From Moraxella catarrhalis (GTDB lineage Bacteria; Pseudomonadota; Gammaproteobacteria; Pseudomonadales; Moraxellaceae): a DNA stretch of 64,000 bases. Under the pieces are notes generated by a model. That model was not told the DNA's origin and ran no database searches. It saw nothing but the letters and a program-made list of their open reading frames with translations. The translations under genes were made by a program, and so were the position numbers. This document shows positions 18,192 to 27,430 of the stretch, in pieces (within the stretch, counting starts at the first letter, position 1; the number at the start of each line of letters is the position of its first letter). The DNA lies in NCBI RefSeq assembly GCF_001656295.1, contig NZ_LXHE01000007.1, positions 1 to 64,000 of the forward strand, written 5' to 3'.

Positions 18192-18268
18192 GCAGCGGTA
18201 GTTCAGTTGGTTAGAATACCGGCCTGTCACGCCGGGGGTCGCGGGTTCGAGTCCCGTCCGCTGCGCCA
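18192..18268 (+). tRNA. tRNA-Asp (GTC)
   Basis: The acceptor stem is GCAGCGG/CCGCTGC, the T arm is GGGTTCGAGTCCC, and the anticodon loop CTGTCAC gives anticodon GTC. CCA is encoded. It follows tRNA-Val directly. Confidence 0.97.
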
Positions 18269-18303
18269 TTTTTAGTGTAGCTTTTATAAGCTTTTCACTT
18301 TCT

Positions 18304-18334
18304 CCCCAAGTCTCCCCTGGCTTGGGGATTTTTT
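18304..18334 (+). terminator. Terminator after tRNA-Asp
   Basis: CCCCAAG and CTTGGGG form a stem with a ten-base loop, followed by ATTTTTTC. It closes the tRNA-Val/Asp transcript. Confidence 0.85.
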
Positions 18335-18431
18335 CTTTGATGGCAAATATTTGTCGGTATGGTCAGCACACCCAAATACTATCGACACCAAGCCAAATTC
18401 AGATGCCTAATAAAGGCAGTTGTGCTAAACT

Positions 18432-20003
18432 ATGATGATTTTACCAGCTATTTTAATTCGCCAGTATCATTCGAGCCAAACAACTATGTCAAGCCCAATC
18501 ATATTTCATCCAAAAACAGTTCACCCAAAAACCAACAACCAAAACACACCACTGCCCAGCGAACCTTATCACCACAAAGCCAATCACAACCAAAACCGCA
18601 GTATCGCCCAAAGCGGTGCGGTGGCAACATCCACATCAAATGGTACACCAAAAATTGGTTTTGTATCACTCGGCTGCCCTAAGGCATTGGTGGACAGTGA
18701 GCGCATCATCACAGAGCTGACTTATGAGGGTTATCAAGTTGCCAATGATTATGATGGTGCAGATTTGGTCGTGGTGAATACCTGCGGATTTATTGAGTCA
18801 GCGGTACAAGAATCTTTGGACGCCATTGGTGAAGCGATTAATAAAAATGGCAAAGTGATTGTTACAGGTTGCTTGGGTAAAGATGCCGAAAAAATTCGTA
18901 CCATGCACCCTGCCGTTTTGGCGGTTACAGGTGCTCACGCTTATGAAGAGGTCATTTCTGCGGTCAATCATCATGTACCAAAACCCGCCAAATCAAAAGA
19001 ATACGACCCAAAGATTGATTTGATTAATGGTGCAGGCATCAAACTTACGCCCAAACACTATGCCTATGTGAAAATTTCTGAAGGGTGTAATCATCGCTGC
19101 ACTTTTTGTATTATCCCATCGCTGCGTGGCGACTTGGTCAGCCGCCCAATAGATGGCGTCATGAAAGAAGCGGTTGCACTTAAAAAATCAGGCGTCAAAG
19201 AACTTTTGGTCATCTCTCAAGATACCTCAGCTTATGGCGTGGATTTAAAATATAAAACTGTATTTTGGGAAGGCTGGCCGCTTAAGTCTAAATTTTATGA
19301 TATGTGTGAGGCGATGTCAAAATTAGGCATTTGGGTACGCCTGCATTATGTGTATCCATACCCACATGTGGATGCAGTCGTTCAAATCATGGCAGACAGC
19401 ATAGCGGCTTCTGGTGGCACGGGAGGCTTACTGCCTTATTTGGACATTCCATTTCAGCATGCCAGCCCCAGCGTCCTAAAGGCTATGAAACGCCCTGCCA
19501 TGAGCGAGAACACCCTTGAGCGCATCCAAGCATGGCGCGCCATTTGCCCAGATATCGTGATTCGCTCAACTTTCGTGGTCGGCTTTCCTGGTGAAACCGA
19601 AGAAGATTTTGAATATCTGCTTGACTGGCTGACCAAGGCTCGCTTGGATCGTGTGGGCTGCTTTACTTATTCAGAAGTCGAAGGCGCGGTCGCCAATGAT
19701 CTGCCCAATCCTGTACCCGAAGAGATCAAGCAAGCACGCTATGAGCGCCTAATGGCACTTCAGCAAAAGATCAGTGCAGAAAAACTTGCTGAAAAAGTCG
19801 GTAAAACGTTGGTCGTTTTGGTAGATGAGATCGACACCGAAGAAAATATCGCCATCTGCCGAAGCTATGCTGATGCGCCCGAAATTGACGGTCATGTCTA
19901 TGTGGACAATATCGACGCCACAGTCAAGGCAGGTGATATGCTGACAGTCGTGATTGATGAAGCAAGTGACTATGATTTGTTTGCAAGCTTTGGGCCGGCA
20001 TAA
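18432..20003 (+). CDS. rimO: Ribosomal protein S12 methylthiotransferase RimO
   Basis: This radical-SAM enzyme adds a methylthio group to an aspartate of ribosomal protein S12. After the N-terminus comes the UPF0004 domain ([17 protein letters not shown], near residue 75), the radical-SAM cluster motif [18 protein letters not shown] (near 220) and a C-terminal TRAM domain. The open frame gives 523 residues against about 440 usually. The extra ~70 residues before the first domain are rich in Asn, His, Pro and Thr and look disordered. No convincing ribosome site was found, and an ATG at 18486 is another candidate start. No rimO partner gene is adjacent. Confidence 0.93.
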   Translation: MMILPAILIRQYHSSQTTMSSPIIFHPKTVHPKTNNQNTPLPSEPYHHKANHNQNRSIAQSGAVATSTSNGTPKIGFVSLGCPKALVDSERIITELTYEGYQVANDYDGADLVVVNTCGFIESAVQESLDAIGEAINKNGKVIVTGCLGKDAEKIRTMHPAVLAVTGAHAYEEVISAVNHHVPKPAKSKEYDPKIDLINGAGIKLTPKHYAYVKISEGCNHRCTFCIIPSLRGDLVSRPIDGVMKEAVALKKSGVKELLVISQDTSAYGVDLKYKTVFWEGWPLKSKFYDMCEAMSKLGIWVRLHYVYPYPHVDAVVQIMADSIAASGGTGGLLPYLDIPFQHASPSVLKAMKRPAMSENTLERIQAWRAICPDIVIRSTFVVGFPGETEEDFEYLLDWLTKARLDRVGCFTYSEVEGAVANDLPNPVPEEIKQARYERLMALQQKISAEKLAEKVGKTLVVLVDEIDTEENIAICRSYADAPEIDGHVYVDNIDATVKAGDMLTVVIDEASDYDLFASFGPA

Positions 20004-20139
20004 GCGTACAAACACCCAAAATCTATCGGGCATCAGCCCATTTAAACTTATGAGACATCAAGTCTGGCAGTGTCGATAATTTGCTTGCCAGACTTAATCA
20101 GTGACGCCAGACTTGATCGCTGGTCTTACCCTGCTCTCT

Positions 20140-21387
20140 TTATCGATATACTTGATCCACACCCATATCGATCGCCGCAAACAATCGATCAATCTCATCA
20201 AAGGTCGTATAATGCAGGCAGCCCATTCTAAGCACTGATCCTGTTGGGCTTAGCGCTTCTGCTAGGGCTTGGGCATAAAAATTACCATAGCCAAGCGCAA
20301 TGTTTTGCTTGCCCAAAAATCGACTGAGCGCTGTACCACTTTGAATATTGCCATCTTTGATGATATTGAACGCAAAAGTCGGCGTTCGCCCTTCTGCGCT
20401 TGGCTTACCATACAGCTTCAAAAATGGGCGTTGACCAAATTTATCCAAAATATATTGGCTTTGCTGATTCTCATAGGCGCTCACCAAGTCATAACTGTTT
20501 GCTTTGCTGTCAGGGGTGAGTTCATCAGCTCCCGATAGACTCGCCCAATAACGCATCATGGCGATAAATCCCGCTTGCGACTCAAAAGACTGCGTGCCTT
20601 GTTCGTATGACATGGGCGGCTTATTGGCGGCAGGCGCTACTTTATACGGAGTTAATGCTTGTAAAATCTCACGGCGCGCAAACATCAAGCCCAAATGCGG
20701 ACCCCCAATTTTATAAGCCGATGCAAATAATAAATCAGCCCCCAGTGCTTTGACATCAATGGGCATGTGCACCGCCGCATGTACAGCATCGATACTAAGC
20801 CAAGCACCTACCGACTGGACGGTTTTTGATAGCTGCTTGATATCAATGATCGTACCAATCAAATTAGACGCCAAGCCAACCGCCACCAAACGAGTGCGCT
20901 CATCAATCATGGACTTAGCCGCCTGATAATCGATATCATCTTGATTGGCGTTCAAAGGGATCATCCGAACTTCAACACCACGCTCCATCGCTGCCAGCTG
21001 CCATGCAGAGACTTGAGAGTAATGATCTAAGCTGCTGACAACCACATTATCGCCCACCTGCCAAGTGGCAGCAACCACACGAGATATCATGAACATCAAA
21101 CTGGTTGCATTTTGTCCAAACACGATCTCATCGGCATCGGCACCCAGCCAAATCGCCGCCTGTGTTCTTGCTTGTTGATTCATCGACATCGTCTGCACGC
21201 CGGCATGATGATGGCTACCCATATTACTATTACCATGCCTAAGGTAATCCATCATCGCTTGAGTGACGCAGTCAGGCACCTGAGAGCCGCCAGGTCCATC
21301 AAAATAGATGGGCAAATCCCCATTTTCGTTGGCATAATTGAATGCCGCAAACTGACGGCGAATGTCAGACAATCGATCTTGAAGCAT
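20140..21387 (-). CDS. PLP-dependent cysteine desulfurase-like protein (class V aminotransferase)
   Basis: This 415-residue fold-type I PLP enzyme resembles the cysteine desulfurase-like subfamily beside SufS. Motifs are YFDGPGGSQVPDCV near the N-terminus, FGQNATSLMFMISR, SSLDHYSQVSAWQ, the cofactor aspartate and histidine in SIDAVHAAVHMP, and the PLP lysine in FASAYKIGGPHLGL (near residue 229). The members of this subfamily are poorly characterised, and this one need not be a desulfurase. It lies 58 bases downstream of a 2-oxoglutarate/Fe oxygenase gene in the same direction, so the pair may modify an amino acid together. Confidence 0.8.
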   Translation of the reverse strand: MLQDRLSDIRRQFAAFNYANENGDLPIYFDGPGGSQVPDCVTQAMMDYLRHGNSNMGSHHHAGVQTMSMNQQARTQAAIWLGADADEIVFGQNATSLMFMISRVVAATWQVGDNVVVSSLDHYSQVSAWQLAAMERGVEVRMIPLNANQDDIDYQAAKSMIDERTRLVAVGLASNLIGTIIDIKQLSKTVQSVGAWLSIDAVHAAVHMPIDVKALGADLLFASAYKIGGPHLGLMFARREILQALTPYKVAPAANKPPMSYEQGTQSFESQAGFIAMMRYWASLSGADELTPDSKANSYDLVSAYENQQSQYILDKFGQRPFLKLYGKPSAEGRTPTFAFNIIKDGNIQSGTALSRFLGKQNIALGYGNFYAQALAEALSPTGSVLRMGCLHYTTFDEIDRLFAAIDMGVDQVYR

Positions 21388-21445
21388 AAATTTTCCCTAA
21401 GACAACACATAAGATAAGACAACAGAACGCTGTATAAACCAGTGA

Positions 21446-22105
21446 TCAATCAGATGAGAGATTTGGATTATTTGCAGTCAACACAAGCAAATCCCAATAA
21501 CCAACCTGATCTTGATCGCCCACAGCCACAGCAGACGCACTGTGCCAAAGCGTACGATCATTGACGATGCAATATTCGCCAGCCTTAGGCGTTAAGGTGC
21601 TGACAGGCTTTGGCGACTGTTTATCGCGCCAAATCATCAGCTCGCCGCCTGATTGATTGTATCTTTGAATGGTGAAAACGCCCACATAGTCAAAGCCATC
21701 TTGATGAATCCCTTCAGGCGCCGACTCAGCAGGAGCGCTGTCTTGTTTGGCGATGATGCGCATTTGATGAATTTCAATTTGGCACACACTTGGCAACTCA
21801 CACGCATCAACAAAACTTTGGTAAATCTGTGCCATACCTTGACTGTGAAGCGCTTGATCGCTTAAATTATCGTAGACGCGCACCACATCCCCTTGGAATT
21901 CATTAATATCACCTGATTGTACGAAGGCTTCGGCAGGCAGCACAGAAACTCTACCATGATCAAAGCAGATTTTGGAGTATCGACGCAGGCGATATTCGCC
22001 ATCTTTATAGCGGCTGGGTGTTAATTCGTCAAAAGATGGGCGAAGGCTGATTACAGAGTCAGGCTGCAGTGCGCCAAGATGCATCAGCAGGGTTTGAGTT
22101 GGCAT
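21446..22105 (-). CDS. 2-oxoglutarate/Fe(II)-dependent oxygenase (PF10014-type)
   Basis: This 219-residue protein resembles the family that includes bacterial L-isoleucine 4-hydroxylase and BsmA-type proteins. The iron ligands are read as His and Asp in EGIHQDGFDYVGVF and a distal His in DRTLWHSASAV; RVYDNLSD and GGELMIWRDK are further family stretches. Such enzymes hydroxylate free amino acids with 2-oxoglutarate and oxygen. It is the first gene of a pair with the PLP enzyme, and no exporter or synthetase is attached. The substrate is unknown. Confidence 0.75.
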   Translation of the reverse strand: MPTQTLLMHLGALQPDSVISLRPSFDELTPSRYKDGEYRLRRYSKICFDHGRVSVLPAEAFVQSGDINEFQGDVVRVYDNLSDQALHSQGMAQIYQSFVDACELPSVCQIEIHQMRIIAKQDSAPAESAPEGIHQDGFDYVGVFTIQRYNQSGGELMIWRDKQSPKPVSTLTPKAGEYCIVNDRTLWHSASAVAVGDQDQVGYWDLLVLTANNPNLSSD

Positions 22106-22385
22106 GATAAACTTCCTTGATTTGCCTAGTGGGAATGCTCAAGCAAAGATTATCACAACTTTATTTTATCTTCAACCAAAAAATAAGTTATCAATTCAGC
22201 GATTGTCGCCCTTAAAATATTTGTGATTTTTTAGACTTATCAAAGCCTTAAAAATTTGCTAAAATTTATCTTTTTAACTTTCTTTGATCATGTGATTGGA
22301 TTCGTCAGGGATTTGGATAATGATCTAAACCTTTTGATAACATCATTTCACTTTATATTTTTAATTATTTTAGCAAAGGTGCATT

Positions 22386-23135
22386 ATGGCAGGTCATAGT
22401 AAATGGGCAAATATCAAACATCGCAAGGCTAAGCAAGACGCGGCAAAAGGCAAAATTTTTACCAAAATTATCCGTGAAATCGTTTCAGCCGCCAAATCAG
22501 GTGATCCAGACCCTGCCAACAACCCTCGCCTGCGTGCCGTACTAGAAAAAGCCAATGCCGCCAACATGACCAAAGATGTCATCAAGCGTGCGATTGAGCG
22601 TGGTGCTGGGGGTGGTGATAATGACAATATGGAAGAGATTACCTATGAAGGTTATGGTATTGGTGGCGTAGCGGTCATTGTTGAAACCATGACTGATAAT
22701 GTCAATCGTACTGTCGGCGAGGTGCGTCACGCCTTTAGTAAAAATGGTGGCAATCTTGGCACGAGTGGCTCAGTGGCATATTTATTTAGTAAGCGCGGCG
22801 AAATTGTGTTTCATGATTTAAGCTTAGAAGACAGCGTGATGGAAGCAGCGTTAGAAGCTGGCGCTGACGATATCGAAAATGATGGCGAAAGCTTATTAGT
22901 CATCACATCACCAGCAGAATTTGGTGCGGTCGTCGATGCGCTGACAGCTGCTGGACTCACCCCTGATAGTATGGAAGTGACCATGTCGCCTTCTACCACA
23001 GCCGATATTGATAACATTGACGATGCCCAAAAAGTACTTAAAATGATCGATATGCTAGAAGATTTGGACGATGTTCAAGAAGTCTATACCAATGTTAATT
23101 TTAGTGATGATGTCATGGCACAGCTTAATGCTTGA
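22386..23135 (+). CDS. yebC: YebC/PmpR-family regulatory protein
   Basis: The 249-residue product begins with the strongly conserved [18 protein letters not shown] and carries RAIERGAGG and [14 protein letters not shown]. Family members act as DNA-binding regulators and, in recent work, in translation of proline-rich stretches. The length is standard. A clear hairpin terminator follows, so it is a single-gene transcript. Confidence 0.95.
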   Translation: MAGHSKWANIKHRKAKQDAAKGKIFTKIIREIVSAAKSGDPDPANNPRLRAVLEKANAANMTKDVIKRAIERGAGGGDNDNMEEITYEGYGIGGVAVIVETMTDNVNRTVGEVRHAFSKNGGNLGTSGSVAYLFSKRGEIVFHDLSLEDSVMEAALEAGADDIENDGESLLVITSPAEFGAVVDALTAAGLTPDSMEVTMSPSTTADIDNIDDAQKVLKMIDMLEDLDDVQEVYTNVNFSDDVMAQLNA

Positions 23136-23141
23136 TGATCG

Positions 23142-23173
23142 ACAAGATTGGCTTAGCCAATCTTGTTTTTTAT
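23142..23173 (+). terminator. Terminator after yebC
   Basis: ACAAGATTGGC and GCCAATCTTGT pair with a very short loop and are followed by a T run. Confidence 0.9.
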
Positions 23174-23247
23174 TACCAAAACCATGAGTGATTCACCACA
23201 AGTCTAAGCTTAACTGTATTAAATTTGTAGAATAACAAGGAAATTGT

Positions 23248-24792
23248 ATGCTCACCCCTTATGTTCGTGCCATCTTACAAGCCACCGTTTATGATGTTGC
23301 CATTCATACCCCCCTTGAACCTGCCGCCAAACTTTCCAAAAAATTTGATAACCACATTCGTCTAAAACGAGAAGATTTACAGCCTGTTTTTAGTTTTAAA
23401 TTACGAGGTGCTTATAATAAAATCAGCCAATTATCCGACGCCCAAAAACAAAAAGGCATCATTTGTGCATCGGCAGGTAACCATGCCCAAGGTGTGGCAT
23501 ATTCTGCCAACCGTTTGGGTATTAATAATTTAATTATCATGCCAACCACGACGCCCGACATCAAAGTTCAGGCAGTCAAATCCTTTGGCGGTACGGTGCA
23601 TTTGCATGGCGACAGTTTTGATGAAGCCAACCGCTTTGCGATGCACAAAGCCGAAACTGACGGCATGACTTATATCGCGCCTTATGATGATGAACTGGTG
23701 ATTGCAGGACAAGGAACTATTGGGCTTGAGCTGACACAGCAGTGGCGCGAGATAGATTATGTGTTTGTGGCGTGCGGTGGCGGCGGGCTGGTCGCTGGCG
23801 TGGCGGCGTTTTTGGGGGAAGTGGCGCCGCACATTAAGGTGGTGGCGGTCGAACCCAAAGGCGCTGCTTGCCTAAAAGCTGCTTTGGCATCTGATGAGCG
23901 TGTACGCTTGCCACAAGTATCGTTATTTGCTGATGGTGTGGCGGTCGCCCAAATTGGCGAGCTGCCTTATCAAATTGCCAAATTATCAAAATCTGATGGC
24001 TCAGGCACTGTGATTGAGCCTGAAGTGGTGACTTGTACTAACGATGAAATCTGTGCCGCCATCAAAGATATTTTTGAAGAAAATCGCTCCATCGTTGAGA
24101 CGGCGGGCGCACTGTCTGTGGCAGGCATGAAAAAATTCATCCAAACCAACGGCATCACTGACAAAAACTGCGTCGCCATCATCTCGGGTGCAAATATGAA
24201 CTTTGATCGCTTGCGCTACATCGCTGAGCGCACCGAAATTGGTGAACAAAAAGAAGCGATTTTTGCGGTGGCTGTGCCTGAGCGCACTGGGGCATTTTTG
24301 GATTTTTGTCGCACGCTCCAAGGGCGTAACATCACCGAGTTTAATTATCGTGTCGATGCTGCTCACCCAGAAGCTGCGGCGCATGTGTTTGTGGGCGTGG
24401 GGCTCAAAGAGGGTCAAAAAGAGCGCGCCACCATCATGGGCTTATTAAACGATGCTGGTTACGATGCTCACGACTTGACTGATGATGAAGCTGCCAAAAC
24501 CCACATTCGCTATCTCATCGGTGGTCATGCGCGCATCGAAGACGAGCAGCTGTTTCGCGTGGTTTTCCCTGAGCGTCCGGGTGCGCTGTTAAACTTTTTG
24601 GAAAAATTAGGACAAGATTTTAACATCACTTTATTCCACTATCGCAATCATGGCGCTGCCGAAGGTCGAATTTTGGTGGGTTTACAAGCCTCTAAGGGTA
24701 GCAGTCGTCAAATTTTGGATGCGCTCACCGACATCGGCTACGAGTGCCAAAGCCTGACCGACAATGTGGGCTATCGGCTGTTTTTGAAGTGA
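23248..24792 (+). CDS. ilvA: Threonine ammonia-lyase, biosynthetic (IlvA)
   Basis: This 514-residue enzyme turns threonine into 2-oxobutanoate, the first step of isoleucine synthesis. The PLP lysine is in FSFKLRGAYNKI (near residue 56) and the phosphate-binding loop is CGGGGLVAG. Two ACT-like regulatory repeats occupy about 330-514 (FAVAVPERTGAFLDFC and FRVVFPERPGALLNF), the arrangement of the isoleucine-inhibited biosynthetic form. Its stop overlaps the start of the next small gene, so the two are coupled. Confidence 0.95.
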   Translation: MLTPYVRAILQATVYDVAIHTPLEPAAKLSKKFDNHIRLKREDLQPVFSFKLRGAYNKISQLSDAQKQKGIICASAGNHAQGVAYSANRLGINNLIIMPTTTPDIKVQAVKSFGGTVHLHGDSFDEANRFAMHKAETDGMTYIAPYDDELVIAGQGTIGLELTQQWREIDYVFVACGGGGLVAGVAAFLGEVAPHIKVVAVEPKGAACLKAALASDERVRLPQVSLFADGVAVAQIGELPYQIAKLSKSDGSGTVIEPEVVTCTNDEICAAIKDIFEENRSIVETAGALSVAGMKKFIQTNGITDKNCVAIISGANMNFDRLRYIAERTEIGEQKEAIFAVAVPERTGAFLDFCRTLQGRNITEFNYRVDAAHPEAAAHVFVGVGLKEGQKERATIMGLLNDAGYDAHDLTDDEAAKTHIRYLIGGHARIEDEQLFRVVFPERPGALLNFLEKLGQDFNITLFHYRNHGAAEGRILVGLQASKGSSRQILDALTDIGYECQSLTDNVGYRLFLK

Positions 24793-25175
24793 TGGACATT
24801 ACTATCCTACCCCATTGGTCATTTGGCAACACTCCTCAGATGGCGGATGCGCTATTAAAGCTTGTGTTAGATGGCAAAAAAACCGCTACTTGTACGGCTT
24901 TAGATTGGCACTTAGCAGAGCCACTACCGCCTGTGGGCAGCCTACAAGTCATCACCGATGGGCAAAATATACCTGTTTGCATTATCCAAAATACTGCGCA
25001 GTTTATCATTCGCTTTAACGAAGTGGATGAAGCTCTTGCTAAAAAAGAAGGTGAAGGTGATTTATCCTTGGCGTATTGGCGAGCAGAGCATCAACGATTT
25101 TTTGAGCGATTTGATATCTTTGATGATACAATGTGGCTAATTTTTGAAGAATTTACTGTGGTTGAGATTTTATAA
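24792..25175 (+). CDS. ASCH-domain protein
   Basis: The 127-residue protein consists of one ASCH domain, a fold suspected or shown to bind RNA or modified nucleosides. Typical stretches are WSFGNTPQMADALLKLVLDGKKTATC, PPVGSLQVITDGQNIPVCII and KKEGEGDLSLAYWRAEHQRFF. The ATG at 24792 shares one base with the ilvA stop (TGATG), which supports this start over a more upstream one inside ilvA. Its role is unknown, and the link to ilvA may be only translational. Confidence 0.85.
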   Translation: MDITILPHWSFGNTPQMADALLKLVLDGKKTATCTALDWHLAEPLPPVGSLQVITDGQNIPVCIIQNTAQFIIRFNEVDEALAKKEGEGDLSLAYWRAEHQRFFERFDIFDDTMWLIFEEFTVVEIL

Positions 25176-25231
25176 CTTGGGTCACCAAGCTCATCATTGT
25201 AAGCTGTCAGTGAAGCTTATATAGAGCAAAC

Positions 25232-25405
25232 ATGACAAGTTGGCGGTATGACAGCTGCAGCATTAACGATCTAAACTCAGACGCTCACTGTCCATCAATC
25301 CCACCCATCAAGGCAAAGGCTGCACAAACAAGCTTTGCCCAAAAGCTGGATGTAGAAAACTTCAAAAAAGTCTATGGCAATGACAAGCTTAAAATATCGC
25401 TATAA
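25232..25405 (+). CDS. Possible small protein or degraded gene before hslR
   Basis: This stretch of about 245 bases between the ASCH gene and hslR holds one 57-residue frame, ending QTSFAQKLDVENFKKVYGND and a few more residues. The second half reads like real protein and the first half does not. The ribosome site is poor. It may be a gene relic or chance; no family was recognised. Confidence 0.2.
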   Translation: MTSWRYDSCSINDLNSDAHCPSIPPIKAKAAQTSFAQKLDVENFKKVYGNDKLKISL

Positions 25406-25420
25406 ATTGGTAATACACCC

Positions 25421-25822
25421 ATGACAGAACACGCTTTAACTCGAGTACGAGCCGATAAATGGCTATGGGCGGCACGATTTTTTCGCACCAGAAGCCTTGC
25501 CAAAGAAGCCATCGAATCTGGCAAAGTGCATATGAACGGTGCCAAAATCAAAGTCAGCAAAGAGCTGCAAGTCGGCGATACGCTCACCGTTCGCCAAGGA
25601 CATGCCACACGCCTTGAAGAAAAAACAATCATCGTCAAGGCATTGTCCGAAAATCGGGGTAATGCCACCCTTGCAGCGACGCTATATGAAGAAACTGACG
25701 AAAGTAAAACTCAGCGTGCTTTTATGGCTGAACAACGAAAGCTAATGAATTTGGCGCGTCCAGACAGCCGACCTGATAAAAAGCAGCGCCGAGAATTAAA
25801 TAAATTCAAACACCATTGGTAA
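25421..25822 (+). CDS. hslR: Heat shock protein Hsp15, S4-domain RNA-binding
   Basis: The 133-residue product has an N-terminal S4 domain (RADKWLWAARFFRTRSLAKEAIESGKVHMNG) followed by a basic tail (RPDKKQRRELNKFKHHW). Hsp15 binds 50S subunits carrying a stalled nascent chain and helps recycle them. The size matches the family. Its stop overlaps the start of the next gene (TAATG), so it heads a short operon. Confidence 0.93.
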   Translation: MTEHALTRVRADKWLWAARFFRTRSLAKEAIESGKVHMNGAKIKVSKELQVGDTLTVRQGHATRLEEKTIIVKALSENRGNATLAATLYEETDESKTQRAFMAEQRKLMNLARPDSRPDKKQRRELNKFKHHW

Positions 25823-26304
25823 TGATTATGACCACACCACGATCGATTCTATTTGTTTGTTTGGGTAATATCTGTCGAAGCCCATCCGCTGAAGCTGTGA
25901 TGCGTGCCAAACTGACCAAGTTTTTGCCTGATGTTTATTTGGATTCAGCAGGCACGGCGGGCTATCACATCGGCAATCCCCCCGATCCACGCGCCATTGC
26001 CATTGGTCAGTCGCTTGGTTTTGATTTGGGTAAGCTGCGTGCACGCCAAGTTTCTTTGGAAGATTTTTATGAATTTGAGCTCATTTTTGCGATGGATGAG
26101 ACCAATTTATCAGACTTACAAACCCTTCAAAAAACTGCCATCATGCATGCTGACGATCGAGCGGTGGCACAGCTTGATTTATTTGATCTTAACGGTCAGT
26201 CGGTCGCCGACCCTTATTATGGCGATGAGCAAGACTTTAAGCAAATGTACGACCATCTTCAGCACATTGCCGATCAGCATATCGCTAAATGGCAGCTTGA
26301 TTGA
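25822..26304 (+). CDS. Low-molecular-weight protein tyrosine phosphatase
   Basis: This 160-residue phosphatase has the P-loop VCLGNICRSPSAEAV (CX5R) near the N-terminus and the general-acid aspartate in VADPYYGDEQDF. Free-standing members act on protein phosphotyrosine; some regulate capsule or exopolysaccharide kinases, but no such kinase is near. Coupling to hslR through TAATG favours the ATG at 25822; another ATG at 25828 is possible. Confidence 0.9.
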   Translation: MIMTTPRSILFVCLGNICRSPSAEAVMRAKLTKFLPDVYLDSAGTAGYHIGNPPDPRAIAIGQSLGFDLGKLRARQVSLEDFYEFELIFAMDETNLSDLQTLQKTAIMHADDRAVAQLDLFDLNGQSVADPYYGDEQDFKQMYDHLQHIADQHIAKWQLD

Positions 26305-26353
26305 TCACGCTTCGCCTGCGACTGATTGACTTGCCAAGCCTGCTACCGCTATA

Positions 26354-27430
26354 ATGCAATCCATTTCCCACCATTTGACACATGACATGCTTGATACTTA
26401 CCAAAATTACGATCTGTCTTCGATGAATACCATGGCGCTGTCTTCGGTTGCAGATTCAGCGGTGGTGATTCACGATAAAGCCGCGTTGCCAACACTTAAG
26501 CTGGATCATACTTGGTTTGTGCTATCAGGTGGCAGTAATGTTTTGTTGCCAAGCAGGCTTCATGCTACCGTGGTTTTGCCTCGCATGATGGGCAGGCGTG
26601 TACTGTTTGAAGATGACAAAGAAATCATCTTACAGGTGCAAGCAGGTGAAAATTTTCATGATTTGGTGACCGATTGCGTGCATAAAGGCTGGTATGGGCT
26701 TGAAAATCTTGCCCTAATTCCAGGGCTTGTCGGTGCTGCACCTGTGCAAAATATCGGTGCTTATGGTGTACAACTTGAAGATGTGTTGGTTAGCGTACAA
26801 GTTTATGAATGGGCAAGCAAGCAGTTTAAACAACTGCCGAAGCAAGACTGCGCTTTTAGCTATCGTCACAGCATTTTTAAAGATGAACCAAATCGCTACT
26901 TAATTTGTGCGGTGACACTGCGATTACATAAAAACCCAACACGCATTCTAAGTAGCTATGGCGATTTGCACACATATGCAAAACAGCTGGCAAACAATGA
27001 AGGCCGGACTGCCATCACCACCACAGATGTGTATCATGCAGTCATCGCCATCCGCCAAAGCAAACTACCCGACCCAAAAGTTTTGGCCAACTGTGGCTCT
27101 TTTTTTCAAAACCCGATCATCTCAACAGAGCATTATCAAAAACTGTGCGTGGATTATCCAACTTTACCATGTTATCCTGTCACAAATGCTTCGGTTAAAG
27201 TGCCTGCAGGATGGCTAATTGACCAAGCCGGGCTCAAAGGTCAAGGCGTCCCGCCAATATTGACCCACGCCAAACAAGCGCTTGTTTTGACCAATCATGC
27301 ACCGCTTAGCGCCACCCAAGAAGACATCAAAGCTGCAGCCGATGTCATTATCGCCGCAGTTTATCAAAAATTTGGCATCACCTTAGTGCGTGAACCTGTC
27401 TGGATCAATGCTGATGGCAGCTACAACTAA
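26354..27430 (+). CDS. murB: UDP-N-acetylenolpyruvoylglucosamine reductase (MurB)
   Basis: This 358-residue FAD enzyme reduces enolpyruvyl-UDP-GlcNAc to UDP-MurNAc in peptidoglycan synthesis. It shows the FAD-binding LSGGSNVLL, GLENLALIPGLVGAAPVQNIGAYG, the Ser proton donor in NCGSFFQNP and the C-terminal Glu in LVREPVW, the Escherichia-type arrangement. Its start is about 50 bases after the phosphatase gene; a second ATG at 26387 is possible. Its 3' end overlaps the next gene. Confidence 0.95.
   Translation: MQSISHHLTHDMLDTYQNYDLSSMNTMALSSVADSAVVIHDKAALPTLKLDHTWFVLSGGSNVLLPSRLHATVVLPRMMGRRVLFEDDKEIILQVQAGENFHDLVTDCVHKGWYGLENLALIPGLVGAAPVQNIGAYGVQLEDVLVSVQVYEWASKQFKQLPKQDCAFSYRHSIFKDEPNRYLICAVTLRLHKNPTRILSSYGDLHTYAKQLANNEGRTAITTTDVYHAVIAIRQSKLPDPKVLANCGSFFQNPIISTEHYQKLCVDYPTLPCYPVTNASVKVPAGWLIDQAGLKGQGVPPILTHAKQALVLTNHAPLSATQEDIKAAADVIIAAVYQKFGITLVREPVWINADGSYN

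Noticed and set aside
18048-18275. Frame of 75 residues across the tRNA-Val/tRNA-Asp genes
   Set aside because: It is a translation of tRNA sequence, not a gene.
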